DNA of 64,000 nucleotides from Streptomyces toyocaensis (lineage in GTDB: Bacteria > Actinomycetota > Actinomycetes > Streptomycetales > Streptomycetaceae): NCBI RefSeq assembly GCF_000725125.1, contig NZ_JFCB01000001.1:496001-560000 (forward strand), read 5' to 3'. The translations under genes and the position numbers were made by a program. Shown one piece after another: positions 56,015-64,000 of the stretch. The notes below the pieces were generated by a model. The model saw only the letters and a list, made by a program, of their open reading frames with translations. It made no database searches and was not told where the DNA came from. How positions within the stretch are numbered: the stretch's first letter is position 1; each line of letters starts with the position of its first letter.

Positions 56015-56599
56015 TCACGGGCGGGTGTTCCACTCCGCGACGACCGGGGTGCCGTGCTCCAGGGACAGCCGGCTCAGGGTTCCCGTCCCCAGGAGGAAGA
56101 GCCGTCCGTGGGCCGGTGGGAGTCCCAGGTGGCGGGCCGTCAGGACGCGCAGCAGATGGCCGTGCGCCACCAGCAGCACGTCCCCCTCGCCCAGCGCCCC
56201 GGCCACCCGGGACAGCACCCGGTCCGCGCGCTCGCCGACCTGCTGCGGTGACTCGCCGGGGAACTCCCGGCCGGGCGGCACTCCGTCGGTCCACAGGTCC
56301 CAGCCGGGCCGGGTGCGGCGGATGTCCGCCGTGGTGACCCCCTCGTAGCCGCCGTAGTCCCATTCCCGCAGCCCGGGCTCCACCTCCGCGCCGGTCAGGC
56401 CCGCCAGTTCGGCGGTGCGCCGGGCGCGGACCAGTGGGCTGGTGAGGACCAGGCGGAAGGCGCGGTCCGCGAGCAGCGGGGCGAGGGACGTGGCCTGGGC
56501 CTCGCCTCTCGGGGTCAGCCGCAGGTCGGTGCGGCCGGTGTGCCGTCCCGCCCTGCTCCACTCCGTCTCACCGTGCCGCGCCAGCAGCAGGTCACCCAC
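56015..56599 (-). CDS. Histidine phosphatase (phosphoglycerate-mutase-like)
   Basis: 194 residues from GTG 56599, three bases after the gnd stop. Catalytic LLARHGETEWSRAGRHTGRTDLRLTPRG and second histidine VLLVAHGHLLRVL; phosphate-pocket arginines R-H and RARRTAELAG are present. Acts on small phosphoesters (sugar phosphates are likely given the operon) rather than as a true glycolytic mutase, since the length is below GpmA. Last gene before a terminator. Confidence 0.88.
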   Translation of the reverse strand: MGDLLLARHGETEWSRAGRHTGRTDLRLTPRGEAQATSLAPLLADRAFRLVLTSPLVRARRTAELAGLTGAEVEPGLREWDYGGYEGVTTADIRRTRPGWDLWTDGVPPGREFPGESPQQVGERADRVLSRVAGALGEGDVLLVAHGHLLRVLTARHLGLPPAHGRLFLLGTGTLSRLSLEHGTPVVAEWNTRP

Positions 56600-56602
56600 C
56601 CT

Positions 56603-57487
56603 TCATGCCTTCTCGACCGGCTCGACGGCGTGCCCGCCGAACTGGTTGCGCAGCGCCGCGACCATCTTCATCTGCGGCGAGTCCTGCTGACGGGAGGCGA
56701 AGCGCGAGAACAGGGACGCGGTGATCGCGGGCAGCGGCACCGCGTTGGCGATGGCCGCCTCCACCGTCCAGCGGCCCTCGCCCGAGTCGTCCGCGTACCC
56801 GCGCAGCCGCTCCAGGTGCTCGTCCTCGTCGAGGGCGCCGACCGCCAGATCGAGCAGCCAGGAACGGATCACCGTGCCTTCCTGCCAGGAGCGGAACACC
56901 TCCCGGACGTTGTCCACCGAGTCGACCTTCTCGAGCAGCTCCCAGCCCTCGGCGTAGGCCTGCATCATGGCGTACTCGATGCCGTTGTGGACCATCTTCG
57001 CGAAGTGCCCCGCGCCGACCCCGCCGGCGTGGACGTAGCCGTACGGGCCGTCGGGCTTGAGCGCGTCGAAGATCGGCTTCAGCCGCTCCACGTGCTCCTC
57101 GTCGCCGCCGACCATCAGCGCGTAGCCGTGCTCAAGACCCCAGACGCCGCCCGAGACGCCCGCGTCGACGAAGCCGATGCCCCGGGCACCCAGCTCCTTG
57201 GCGTGCCTCTCGTCGTCCGTCCAGCGGGAGTTGCCGCCGTCGACGACGGTGTCGCCGGGCTTGAGCAGGCTGCACAGCTGGTCGATGACGAGCTGGGTGG
57301 CGGCACCGGCCGGCACCATCACCCACACCGCGCGCGGCCCGTCGAGCCCGTCGACGAGGTCGGACAGGTGGGTGACGTCGGAGACCTCCGGGTTGGTGTC
57401 GTACCCGATGACGGTGTGGCCGGCGTTGCGGATGCGCTCGCGCATGTTGCCGCCCATCCTGCCGAGCCCGATCAGACCGATCTGCAT
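56603..57487 (-). CDS. gnd: 6-phosphogluconate dehydrogenase, short NAD-type
   Basis: 294 residues from ATG 57487. Rossmann start MQIGLIGLGRMGGNMRERI, then VWVMVPAG, DGGNSRWTDDERHAKEL, GVSGGVWGLEHGYALMVGG and catalytic VGAGHFAKMVHNGIEYAMMQ. The 300-residue class is the GndA/YqeC type that usually prefers NAD, unlike the 480-residue enzyme. Oxidatively decarboxylates 6-phosphogluconate to ribulose 5-phosphate, following zwf/opcA in the same operon. Six-base gap after pgi. Confidence 0.92.
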   Translation of the reverse strand: MQIGLIGLGRMGGNMRERIRNAGHTVIGYDTNPEVSDVTHLSDLVDGLDGPRAVWVMVPAGAATQLVIDQLCSLLKPGDTVVDGGNSRWTDDERHAKELGARGIGFVDAGVSGGVWGLEHGYALMVGGDEEHVERLKPIFDALKPDGPYGYVHAGGVGAGHFAKMVHNGIEYAMMQAYAEGWELLEKVDSVDNVREVFRSWQEGTVIRSWLLDLAVGALDEDEHLERLRGYADDSGEGRWTVEAAIANAVPLPAITASLFSRFASRQQDSPQMKMVAALRNQFGGHAVEPVEKA

Positions 57488-57493
57488 GTCAGT

Positions 57494-59137
57494 TCACTTC
57501 CTGCGTTCGCGGTAGGCGGCCACCAGCGCGGCCGTGGACGGGTCGAGGCCGGGGACGTCGGCGCCTGTGGTGAGGGCCGGTTCGACGCGCTTGGCGAGGA
57601 CCTTGCCGAGTTCGACGCCCCACTGGTCGAAGGAGTCGATGTTCCAGATCGCGCCCTGTACGAACACCTTGTGCTCGTACAGCGCGATCAGCTGGCCGAG
57701 GACCGAGGGGGTCAGTTCGGTGGCCAGGATCGTGGTGGTGGGGTGATTGCCCCGGAAGACGCGGTGCGGTACCTGCTCCTCGGGCACGCCCTCCGCCCGC
57801 ACCTCGTCGGCGGTCCGGCCGAAGGCGAGCGCCTGCCCCTGCGCGAACAGGTTGGCCATCAGCAGGTCGTGCTGTGCCCCGAGCTCGTCGCCCAGCCCGG
57901 CGACCGGACGGGCGAAGCCGATCAGGTCGGCCGGGATCAGCTTCGTCCCCTGGTGGATCAACTGGTAGTAGGCGTGCTGCCCGTTGGTGCCTGGCGTGCC
58001 CCACACCACCGGCCCCGTCTGCCAGGCGACGGGGCGGCCCTGGCGGTCCGCCGACTTGCCGTTGGACTCCATGTCCAGCTGCTGGAGGTAGGCGGTGAAC
58101 TTCGACAGGTAGTGCGAGTACGGCAGCACCGCGTGCGACCCGGCGCTCAGGAAGTTGTTGTACCAGACCCCCAACAGGCCCATCAGCAGCGGGGCGTTGG
58201 CCTCGGCCGGCGCGTTGGCGAAGTGCTCGTCGACGATCCTGAATCCGTCGAGCATCTCCCGGAAACGGTCCGGGCCGATGGCGATCATCAACGACAGGCC
58301 GATGGCGGAGTCGAGGGAGTAGCGTCCGCCGACCCAGTCCCAGAACTCGAACATGTTCGCCGTGTCGATGCCGAAGTCCGTGACCTTCCCGGCGTTGGTC
58401 GACAGGGCGACGAAGTGCCGGGCGACCGCCCTCTCGTCGCCGACCGCGTTCAGCAACCAGGCACGCGCAGAGGTGGCGTTGGTGATCGTCTCGATCGTGG
58501 TGAACGTCTTGGACGCCACGATGAACAGGGTCTCCCCGGGATCCAGGTCGCGCAGCGCCTCGTGCAGGTCGGCGCCGTCCACGTTGGACACGAACCGGAA
58601 CGTCAGACCGCGGTCGGTGTGGGCGCGCAGCGCCTCGTACGCCATCGCCGGGCCGAGGTCGGAGCCGCCGATGCCGATGTTGACGACGTTGCGGATGCGC
58701 TTGCCGGTGTGGCCGGTCCACTCGCCGGAGCGGATCCGTGCGGCGAAGCCGGCCATCCTGTCGAGCACGGCGTGCACGGCCGGAACGACGTTCTCCCCGT
58801 CGACCTCGATCACCGCGTCCCGCGGTGCGCGGAGGGCGGTGTGCAGCACGGCACGGTCCTCGGTGACGTTGATCCTCTCGCCGCGGAACATGGCGTCGCG
58901 CTGGGCGAAGACGCCGGTGGCCCCGGCGAGTTCCAGCAGCAGGGCGAGCGTCTCGTCACCGACCAGATGCCTGGAGTAGTCGATGCGCAGGTCGCCCACG
59001 TGCACGACGTACCGCTGCGCGCGGGAGGGATCGTCGGCGAACAGGGCGCGCAGGTCCGGGTGCGGCAGGGTGTCCGCGCGGTGGTCCTCCAGGGCGGTCC
59101 ACTCGGGGCGCCGGGTCGGCTCGGGGACGTCAGACAT
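57494..59137 (-). CDS. pgi: Glucose-6-phosphate isomerase
   Basis: 547 residues, full length, from ATG 59137 overlapping the opcA stop. Signatures: [32 protein letters not shown], catalytic [19 protein letters not shown] and [13 protein letters not shown]. Interconverts glucose 6-phosphate and fructose 6-phosphate. In this operon it links glycolysis with the oxidative pentose-phosphate pathway; a second pgi elsewhere in the genome is likely. Confidence 0.97.
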   Translation of the reverse strand: MSDVPEPTRRPEWTALEDHRADTLPHPDLRALFADDPSRAQRYVVHVGDLRIDYSRHLVGDETLALLLELAGATGVFAQRDAMFRGERINVTEDRAVLHTALRAPRDAVIEVDGENVVPAVHAVLDRMAGFAARIRSGEWTGHTGKRIRNVVNIGIGGSDLGPAMAYEALRAHTDRGLTFRFVSNVDGADLHEALRDLDPGETLFIVASKTFTTIETITNATSARAWLLNAVGDERAVARHFVALSTNAGKVTDFGIDTANMFEFWDWVGGRYSLDSAIGLSLMIAIGPDRFREMLDGFRIVDEHFANAPAEANAPLLMGLLGVWYNNFLSAGSHAVLPYSHYLSKFTAYLQQLDMESNGKSADRQGRPVAWQTGPVVWGTPGTNGQHAYYQLIHQGTKLIPADLIGFARPVAGLGDELGAQHDLLMANLFAQGQALAFGRTADEVRAEGVPEEQVPHRVFRGNHPTTTILATELTPSVLGQLIALYEHKVFVQGAIWNIDSFDQWGVELGKVLAKRVEPALTTGADVPGLDPSTAALVAAYRERRK

Positions 59138-60065
59138 GGGCGGGGGCCTCCTCGGTGGCCTCGCCGCGCAGGGCGACGGCGTACATCTCGTCCGCGTCGA
59201 GGCGCCTGAGCTCCTCGGCGATCAGCTCGGAGGTGGGACGGACCTTCAGGGCCAGCCGGCGCGGGGGCTGGCCCGGCAGGGTCAGCGTGGCCAGCGGGCC
59301 CTCGGGCCGGTCGATGACGACCTCGCCGTCCTCCGTGCCCAGCCGGACCGCCGTGACGACCGGCCCGGCGCTCACCACCCGGTCGACGGTGACCCGCAGC
59401 CGTGCCTCGAGCCAGCGCGCCAGCAGCTCGGCGGCCGGGTTGTCCGCCTCGGCCTCCACCGTCGCCGAGGTCACCGCGGCCCGCGCCTGGTCCAGGGCCG
59501 CCGCCAGCATGGAACGCCACAGGGTCAGCCTGGTCCAGGCGAGGTCGGTGTCGCCGGGCGCGTAGGTGCGCTTCCGGGCCTGGAGCACGCCCATGGGGTT
59601 CTCGACGGCGTACAGGTCGGTGATCCTGCGCTGGCCCAGCGCCCCCAGCGGGTCCTTCGCGGGGTTCTCGGGCGCGTCCGCCGGCCACCAGACCACCACC
59701 GGCGCGTCCGGCAGCAGCAGCGGCAGCACCACCGAGTCGGCGTGCTCCGACACCTCGCCGTACGTCCGCAGCACGACCGTCTCCCCGGTGCCCGCCTCCG
59801 AACCGACACGGACCTCGGCGTCCAGCCGGGAGTGCGTGCGCTCGCGTGGAGTGCGGGTGTGCCGCTTGATCACCACCAGGGTGCGCGAAGGGTGCTCGTG
59901 CGAGGCCTCCTCGGCCGCCTTGATCGAGTCGTAGGCGTTCTCCTCGTCGGTGACGATCACCATCGTCAGGACCATGCCCACGGCGGGGGTGCCGATGGCG
60001 CGTCGGCCCTGCACGAGCGCCTTGTTGACCTTGCTTGCCGTGGTGTCGGTCAGGTCGATCTTCAT
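59130..60065 (-). CDS. opcA: OpcA, glucose-6-phosphate dehydrogenase assembly protein
   Basis: 311 residues from ATG 60065, overlapping the zwf stop by four bases. Starts [21 protein letters not shown], continues [35 protein letters not shown], with [30 protein letters not shown] and a C-terminal Rossmann-like part. OpcA promotes oligomerisation and activity of Zwf in actinobacteria and cyanobacteria; its position directly after zwf is the usual one. Confidence 0.95.
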   Translation of the reverse strand: MKIDLTDTTASKVNKALVQGRRAIGTPAVGMVLTMVIVTDEENAYDSIKAAEEASHEHPSRTLVVIKRHTRTPRERTHSRLDAEVRVGSEAGTGETVVLRTYGEVSEHADSVVLPLLLPDAPVVVWWPADAPENPAKDPLGALGQRRITDLYAVENPMGVLQARKRTYAPGDTDLAWTRLTLWRSMLAAALDQARAAVTSATVEAEADNPAAELLARWLEARLRVTVDRVVSAGPVVTAVRLGTEDGEVVIDRPEGPLATLTLPGQPPRRLALKVRPTSELIAEELRRLDADEMYAVALRGEATEEAPAHV

Positions 60066-61717
60066 GGCCTGCGCCAGCTCCGTCCGTCTCGTGCGAGCAT
60101 CTCGTCGGCTTCGGCGGGGCCCCAGCTGCCCGACGTGTAGCGCGCCGGCCGGCCGTGCGCCGCCCAGTACTCCTCGACCGGGTCGAGGATCCTCCAGGAC
60201 TCCTCCACCTCCTGGTGCCGGGGGAACAGGTTGGCGTCTCCCAGCAGGACGTCCAGGATGAGCCGCTCGTACGCCTCGGGGCTGGACTCGGTGAACGACT
60301 CGCCGTAGGCGAAGTCCATGGTGACGTCCCGCAGCTCCATCGAGGTCCCCGGCACCTTGGAGCCGAACCGGACCGTCATGCCCTCGTCCGGCTGGACGCG
60401 GATGACGACCGCGTTCTCACCCAGTTCCTCGGTCGCGCCGGAGTCGAAGGGGGAGTGCGGCGCCCGCTGGAACACCACCGCGATCTCGGTGACCCGGCGG
60501 CCGAGCCGCTTGCCGGTGCGCAGGTAGAAGGGCACGCCCGCCCAGCGGCGGTTGTCCACCGCCAGCTTGATCGCGGCGTAGGTGTCGGTGGTGGAGGCCG
60601 GGTCGATGCCCTCCTCCTCCAGGTACCCGCGCACCTTCGCACCGCCCTGCCAGGCACCCGCGTACTGCCCGCGCACGGTGTGCCGGCCGAGGTCGTCCGG
60701 GAGCCGCACGGCCCGGAACACCTTCAGCTTCTCGGTGAGCAGCGAGGCCGCGTCGAAGGAGGCCGGCTCCTCCATCGCGGTGAGCGCCATCAGCTGCAGC
60801 AGGTGGTTCTGGATGACGTCGCGGGCGGCGCCGATGCCGTCGTAGTAGCCCGCGCGCCCGCCGATACCGATGTCCTCGGCCATGGTGATCTGCACGTGGT
60901 CCACGAAGGACCGGTTCCAGATCGGCTCGAACAACTGATTGGCGAAGCGCAGCGCCAGGATGTTCTGGACGGTCTCCTTGCCCAGGTAGTGGTCGATCCG
61001 GAAGACCTGCTCCGGCTCGAACACGTCGTGCACGATCGCGTTGAGCTCGTGGGCCGACCTCAGGTCGTGGCCGAACGGCTTCTCGATCACCGCGCGCCGC
61101 CAGGAGCCCTCTGGGGCGTCGGCCAGCCCGTGCTTCTTGAGCTGCTGGACGACCTTCGGGAAGAACCTGGGCGGTACGGAGAGGTAGAAGGCGTAGTTGC
61201 CGCTGGTGCCCCGGGAGGCGTCCAGCTCGTCGACGGCCTTGCGCAGCTGCTCGAAGGCGTGGTCGTCGTCGAAGTCGCCCGGGACGAACCGCATGCCCTC
61301 GGAGAGCTGCTGCCAGACCTCCTCGCGGAACGGCGTCCGCGCGTGCTCCTTGACCGCGTCGTGCACCACCTCGGCGAAGTCCTGGTCCTCCCAGTCCCGG
61401 CGGGCGAAGCCCACCAGCGAGAAACCGGGCGGCAGCAGACCCCGGTTGGCGAGGTCGTACACGGCCGGCATCAGCTTTCTGCGGGACAGGTCGCCGGTCA
61501 CCCCGAAGATGACCAGTCCGGAGGGGCCCGCGATCCGGGGCAGCCGGCGGTCCCGCGGGTCGCGCAGCGGATTGGACCAGCCGGCCGGGGGCGCGGGAAG
61601 GGCGGTGAGGGTCTCCGCCGGCTGTTCCGGCGCGGTCGCACCGGTCGCCGGGGCGCCCGCCATCGCGGCCGTCCCGTCGGGGGTGCCCGTCCCCGCTCCG
61701 GTCGTCTCGTCGGTCAT
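60062..61717 (-). CDS. zwf: Glucose-6-phosphate dehydrogenase
   Basis: 551 residues from ATG 61717. NADP-binding [21 protein letters not shown] and catalytic site [17 protein letters not shown]-terminal [17 protein letters not shown]. The first 45 residues are alanine/threonine-rich and disordered. First committed step of the oxidative pentose-phosphate pathway. The start overlaps the stop of the upstream transaldolase remnant (ATGA), showing it was once coupled to an intact tal. Confidence 0.96.
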   Translation of the reverse strand: MTDETTGAGTGTPDGTAAMAGAPATGATAPEQPAETLTALPAPPAGWSNPLRDPRDRRLPRIAGPSGLVIFGVTGDLSRRKLMPAVYDLANRGLLPPGFSLVGFARRDWEDQDFAEVVHDAVKEHARTPFREEVWQQLSEGMRFVPGDFDDDHAFEQLRKAVDELDASRGTSGNYAFYLSVPPRFFPKVVQQLKKHGLADAPEGSWRRAVIEKPFGHDLRSAHELNAIVHDVFEPEQVFRIDHYLGKETVQNILALRFANQLFEPIWNRSFVDHVQITMAEDIGIGGRAGYYDGIGAARDVIQNHLLQLMALTAMEEPASFDAASLLTEKLKVFRAVRLPDDLGRHTVRGQYAGAWQGGAKVRGYLEEEGIDPASTTDTYAAIKLAVDNRRWAGVPFYLRTGKRLGRRVTEIAVVFQRAPHSPFDSGATEELGENAVVIRVQPDEGMTVRFGSKVPGTSMELRDVTMDFAYGESFTESSPEAYERLILDVLLGDANLFPRHQEVEESWRILDPVEEYWAAHGRPARYTSGSWGPAEADEMLARDGRSWRRP

Positions 61718-62761
61718 GTGGCGTCAACTCCCTTGCTGTCGGGCGACTTCGTCACCGCGTCGACCAGGTCCTGCCCGGCGTCCCGGAAGGCCGCGAGGCC
61801 CTCGTCCCCCCGCTGCCGCACCACCTCGTCGCAGGAGAGGCCGAGCCGCTCGACGGCGGCCGGATCGGCGTGTCTGGACGTGAGCGCCGGTCACGGTGTC
61901 GCTCCGGACCGTCCCGTGGCCGACGGCGGCCCGCAGCGTGGCCCCGGTCATCGTGACGACGGTCCCGGGTGCGGCCGGCTCCTCCACGTACCGGGTGTCC
62001 TTGTGGGCGGGATCCATCACCCCGGTGGACGCCCGCAGCGGCCGCTGCTTGTCGGCCCGGGCCCCGCCGGCCGGCGCCGGCCGGCGCTCACCCGAGGAGA
62101 ACCGTTCGTACTCCTCGTGGGCGAGCCGCGCGTCCGCCAGGGCCGCCCGGCCCCGCAGCGCGAGGGCCTCGCCCGTGTCCGGCACCGTCAGCCGTTCGTC
62201 GCTCTCGTTGCCGACGGGGGAGACGGGGAAGGAGCCGACGGAGTGGACAGCGGCCAGGCCGAATCCGGCGGCGTGTGCCCGCTCCAGGCCGGCGAGGTGG
62301 GCGTCCATCACCTCGGGGTGGCGCTCCGGGGAGAGGACCGGCGTGACAGTGACGCCGATCCCGGTGCCGATCACCTCGGTGACGGCGGGGAGGCCCGCCG
62401 CGGTCGCCGGGACGCCGATCAGCACGTCGGGCCGGTCCACCAGCCGGGAGAGGCGTCTCGCCTTGGTCACGGGGGCCGCCGTGTCGTGCGCCGGGCGCGG
62501 GTCGGCCCCGAGGCGGACCCGTCCGTCCCGGCCGCCCGTCGCCTCGTCCACGGGCCGCAGAACGTCGGCGGCCGCCCGGACGTCGGTGGTGGTCGTCGTC
62601 CGTACGGCCTCGTCAGGGGTCGCGCCCCGCACAGTGGGGCCGGCGAGTCCGCCGGAGCCGAGGTGCTCGCGGGACAGGTCGTCGAGCCACACCGAGACGC
62701 CCGCGTCGGGCAGCCGTGTCAGGGCTCCCGCGCCCGCCGTTGCTCCGCTCACAGTGATCAT
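61714..62761 (-). pseudogene. tal: Decaying transaldolase gene
   Basis: The frame from ATG 62761 follows actinobacterial transaldolase: LTRLPDAGVSVWLDDLSREHLGSGGLAG, ADVLRPVDEATGGRDGRVRL, VTEVIGTGIGVTVTPVLSPERHPEVMDAHLAG, KQRPLRASTG. Three lesions are visible. About 30 residues are missing after GGLAG, including the T-T-N-P-S segment. The Schiff-base lysine of F-I-K-I-P-A-T is glycine (VLIGVPATAAG). Near 61880 the homologous frame switches, and the true C terminus (ADPAAVERLGLSCDEVV ... STOP at 61714) continues in another frame, ending inside the zwf start. Enzyme activity should be lost. Confidence 0.82.
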
Positions 62762-62962
62762 CTTCTCTCTCGCGATGGCGTCAACCGTGCGCGCCTACGG
62801 CTGATTCCCCGGTGACTCCGTCGTCGGGGCGAATCCGTACTCGCGTGAACGGGTACCACGTCAGCCCCCTCCGGACGCGAACGCTGGTCCGTTCGGGGCC
62901 GGTCGGGCCGGGCCGCACCACCTCCCACGGAAGCGTGTCCACCATTAAGTATGACTTTTAGG

Positions 62963-62999
62963 GGGCGAGGGGCCACCCCCCTCTGGCGGCCCCTCGCCC
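62963..62999. terminator. GC hairpin in the tal-MMPL gap
   Basis: GGGCGAGGGGCC (62963-62974) pairs with GGCCCCTCGCCC (62988-62999), next to an AT-rich patch (TTAAGTATGACTTTTA, 62945-62960). The 428-bp gap 62762-63189 holds this, the palindrome at 63067-63100, presumably the operon promoter, and no gene. Confidence 0.55.
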
Positions 63000-63066
63000 G
63001 GCGGCGGGTACCGCGGAACCGCTCCGGTCATGCGCATGGCCTTGCGCAAAGAGGGACGGACATGCG

Positions 63067-63100
63067 GAAGGGGGCTCCACACGCGTGTGGAGCCCCCTTC
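63067..63100. terminator. Perfect palindrome terminator
   Basis: 17-bp arms (63067-63083, 63084-63100), perfect and loopless as written, located 89 bases beyond the MMPL gene stop on the minus strand. Confidence 0.75.
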
Positions 63101-63189
63101 GTCAGCCGGCCGCGGGGAACCGGGTGCGGGGGTGGGCCGGTGCTATGAAGGCGGACCGGTCGACATCCACGAAGTCCGCCGGCCCGCGC

Positions 63190-64000
63190 TCACACCGCTG
63201 TCGGCACGCGTGGCCGGGACTCCTCCCCGGGTTCCTCCCGCAGGCCGAAGCGGTCGTGCGCCCGGCGCAGGGGCCCCGGGGCCCACCAGGCGCGCCGGCC
63301 GAGGACCGCCATGGTGGCCGGGACCAGGAGCATCCGGACGACCGTCGCGTCGACGAGGACGGCCAGGGTGAGACCGAGGCCGATCTGCAGGATGGGCGAG
63401 AACCCGCCTGTCATGAAGGCGCCGAAGACCACCGCCAGCAGCAGCGCCGCGCAGGTGACCACCCGTCCGGAGCGGCGCAGCCCGGCCACCACGGCCTCCC
63501 GGTCGTCGCCGGTGCGCTGCCGGGCCTCGCGCATCCGGGCCAGGATGAACAGCTCGTAGTCCATGGCGAGTCCGAACGCGATCGCGACGATCAGCGGGGG
63601 CGCGGTGAGGCTGAGCGCGCCCAGCCCCTCTGCGCCCAGCAGCCCCGCCAGATGGCCGTCCTGGAACACCCACACGACCGCGCCGAGCGCGGCGCCCAGA
63701 CTGAGCAGGGTCGTCGCGATGGTCCGCAGCGGCAGCAGGACCGAGCCGGTGAACGCGAACAGCAGCAGGAAGATGCCGGCCAGGACGGTCACGGCCGCCC
63801 ACGGCCCCCGTTCCGCGAGCATCGCGCGGAAGTCGACGAGCCGGGCCGCGGTGCCCGTGACCTCGACCGGCTCGTCGCCGCGCACCTCCCGTACCCGCTC
63901 GACCAGTTCGGTCGCCTCCCGGCCGTCGGCCCCGCCCGGCGGCGGGATTTCGATCACCGCGGCGCCGCCGGGCAGTTCACGCGTTCCGGCGCGCGGCGAC
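63190..64000 (-). CDS. MMPL-family RND transporter, C-terminal part (cut by window edge)
   Basis: About 270 residues of the C-terminal half are visible; the frame runs out of the window at base 64000. Five TM segments (for example AAVTVLAGIFLLLFAFTGSVLLP and APPLIVAIAFGLAMDYELFILARMREA). The D-Y pair in LAMDYELF is the proton-relay residue pair of MMPL/RND proteins. A cluster of TM helices (VVTCAALLLAVVFGAFM, QIGLGLTLAVLVDATVVRMLLVPATMAVLG) and a basic cytosolic tail follow. Likely exports a lipid or small molecule. Full length is normally about 700-750 residues. Confidence 0.88.
   Translation of the reverse strand, partial: SPRAGTRELPGGAAVIEIPPPGGADGREATELVERVREVRGDEPVEVTGTAARLVDFRAMLAERGPWAAVTVLAGIFLLLFAFTGSVLLPLRTIATTLLSLGAALGAVVWVFQDGHLAGLLGAEGLGALSLTAPPLIVAIAFGLAMDYELFILARMREARQRTGDDREAVVAGLRRSGRVVTCAALLLAVVFGAFMTGGFSPILQIGLGLTLAVLVDATVVRMLLVPATMAVLGRRAWWAPGPLRRAHDRFGLREEPGEESRPRVPTAV

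Overview
This window is high-GC actinobacterial chromosome, almost certainly from a Streptomyces. Third codon positions are strongly G/C, GTG and TTG starts are frequent, ATGA/GTGA stop-start overlaps are common, and a rare TTA codon is present. The gene order of the right half (FAPy-type GTP cyclohydrolase, creatininase, gnd, pgi, opcA, zwf) matches, from memory, the SCO6590-SCO6662 part of the S. coelicolor chromosome. All identifications come from reading the sequence and from family knowledge; no database search was run.

Layout. 0-3.6 kb: the 3' part of a second EF-G-like factor, convergent with a Tat-exported beta-helix protein that has a LacI-type operator upstream. 3.6-11 kb: a five-gene minus-strand operon (SWIM-like protein, unknown protein, VWA protein, MoxR-type AAA ATPase, DUF5682), an NTP-dependent system of the vWA/MoxR kind. 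11.3-15.9 kb: two universal-stress-type proteins, then a MerR-type regulator divergent from an erythromycin-esterase-like hydrolase around a perfect dyad. 15.9-20.2 kb: two tandem paralogous fusions of a PD-(D/E)xK-like nuclease and a DUF2075 helicase. Each is preceded by a copy of a structured repeat whose stems cover the Shine-Dalgarno and start codon and covary between the copies.

20.2-32.8 kb is accessory and partly decayed. It holds small proteins, a frameshifted gene, an IS remnant, a DUF574-type methyltransferase, a HEAT-repeat remnant, a frameshifted protein that reads as a fused pair of histone folds (H2A-like then H4-like), a VOC remnant, a split DUF397 gene, a truncated NYN ribonuclease and an orphan barstar. 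32.8-35.7 kb: a two-TM protein with an extracytoplasmic ligand-binding domain. 35.9-41.6 kb: heptanucleotide and 33-bp tandem repeats, then a choline-to-glycine-betaine cluster (betB, betA, BCCT transporter).

41.6-51.6 kb: an HD protein, a CooC-like ATPase with a Zur-like box, a CDP-alcohol phosphatidyltransferase, and a compact cluster of zinc-ADH-like dehydrogenase, 6-PTPS-like protein, glycosyltransferase, methyltransferase, UPF0104 membrane protein, creatininase and a GTP cyclohydrolase II with Met120. This looks like an unassigned pathway that starts from FAPy. 51.6-56 kb: a serine hydrolase, a PPOX protein and a UvrA-like ATPase. 56-62.8 kb: a second pentose-phosphate/glycolysis operon in which the first gene, transaldolase, is decaying (deletion, lost Schiff-base lysine, frameshift) while zwf, opcA, pgi, gnd and a histidine phosphatase are intact. 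The window ends in an MMPL transporter.
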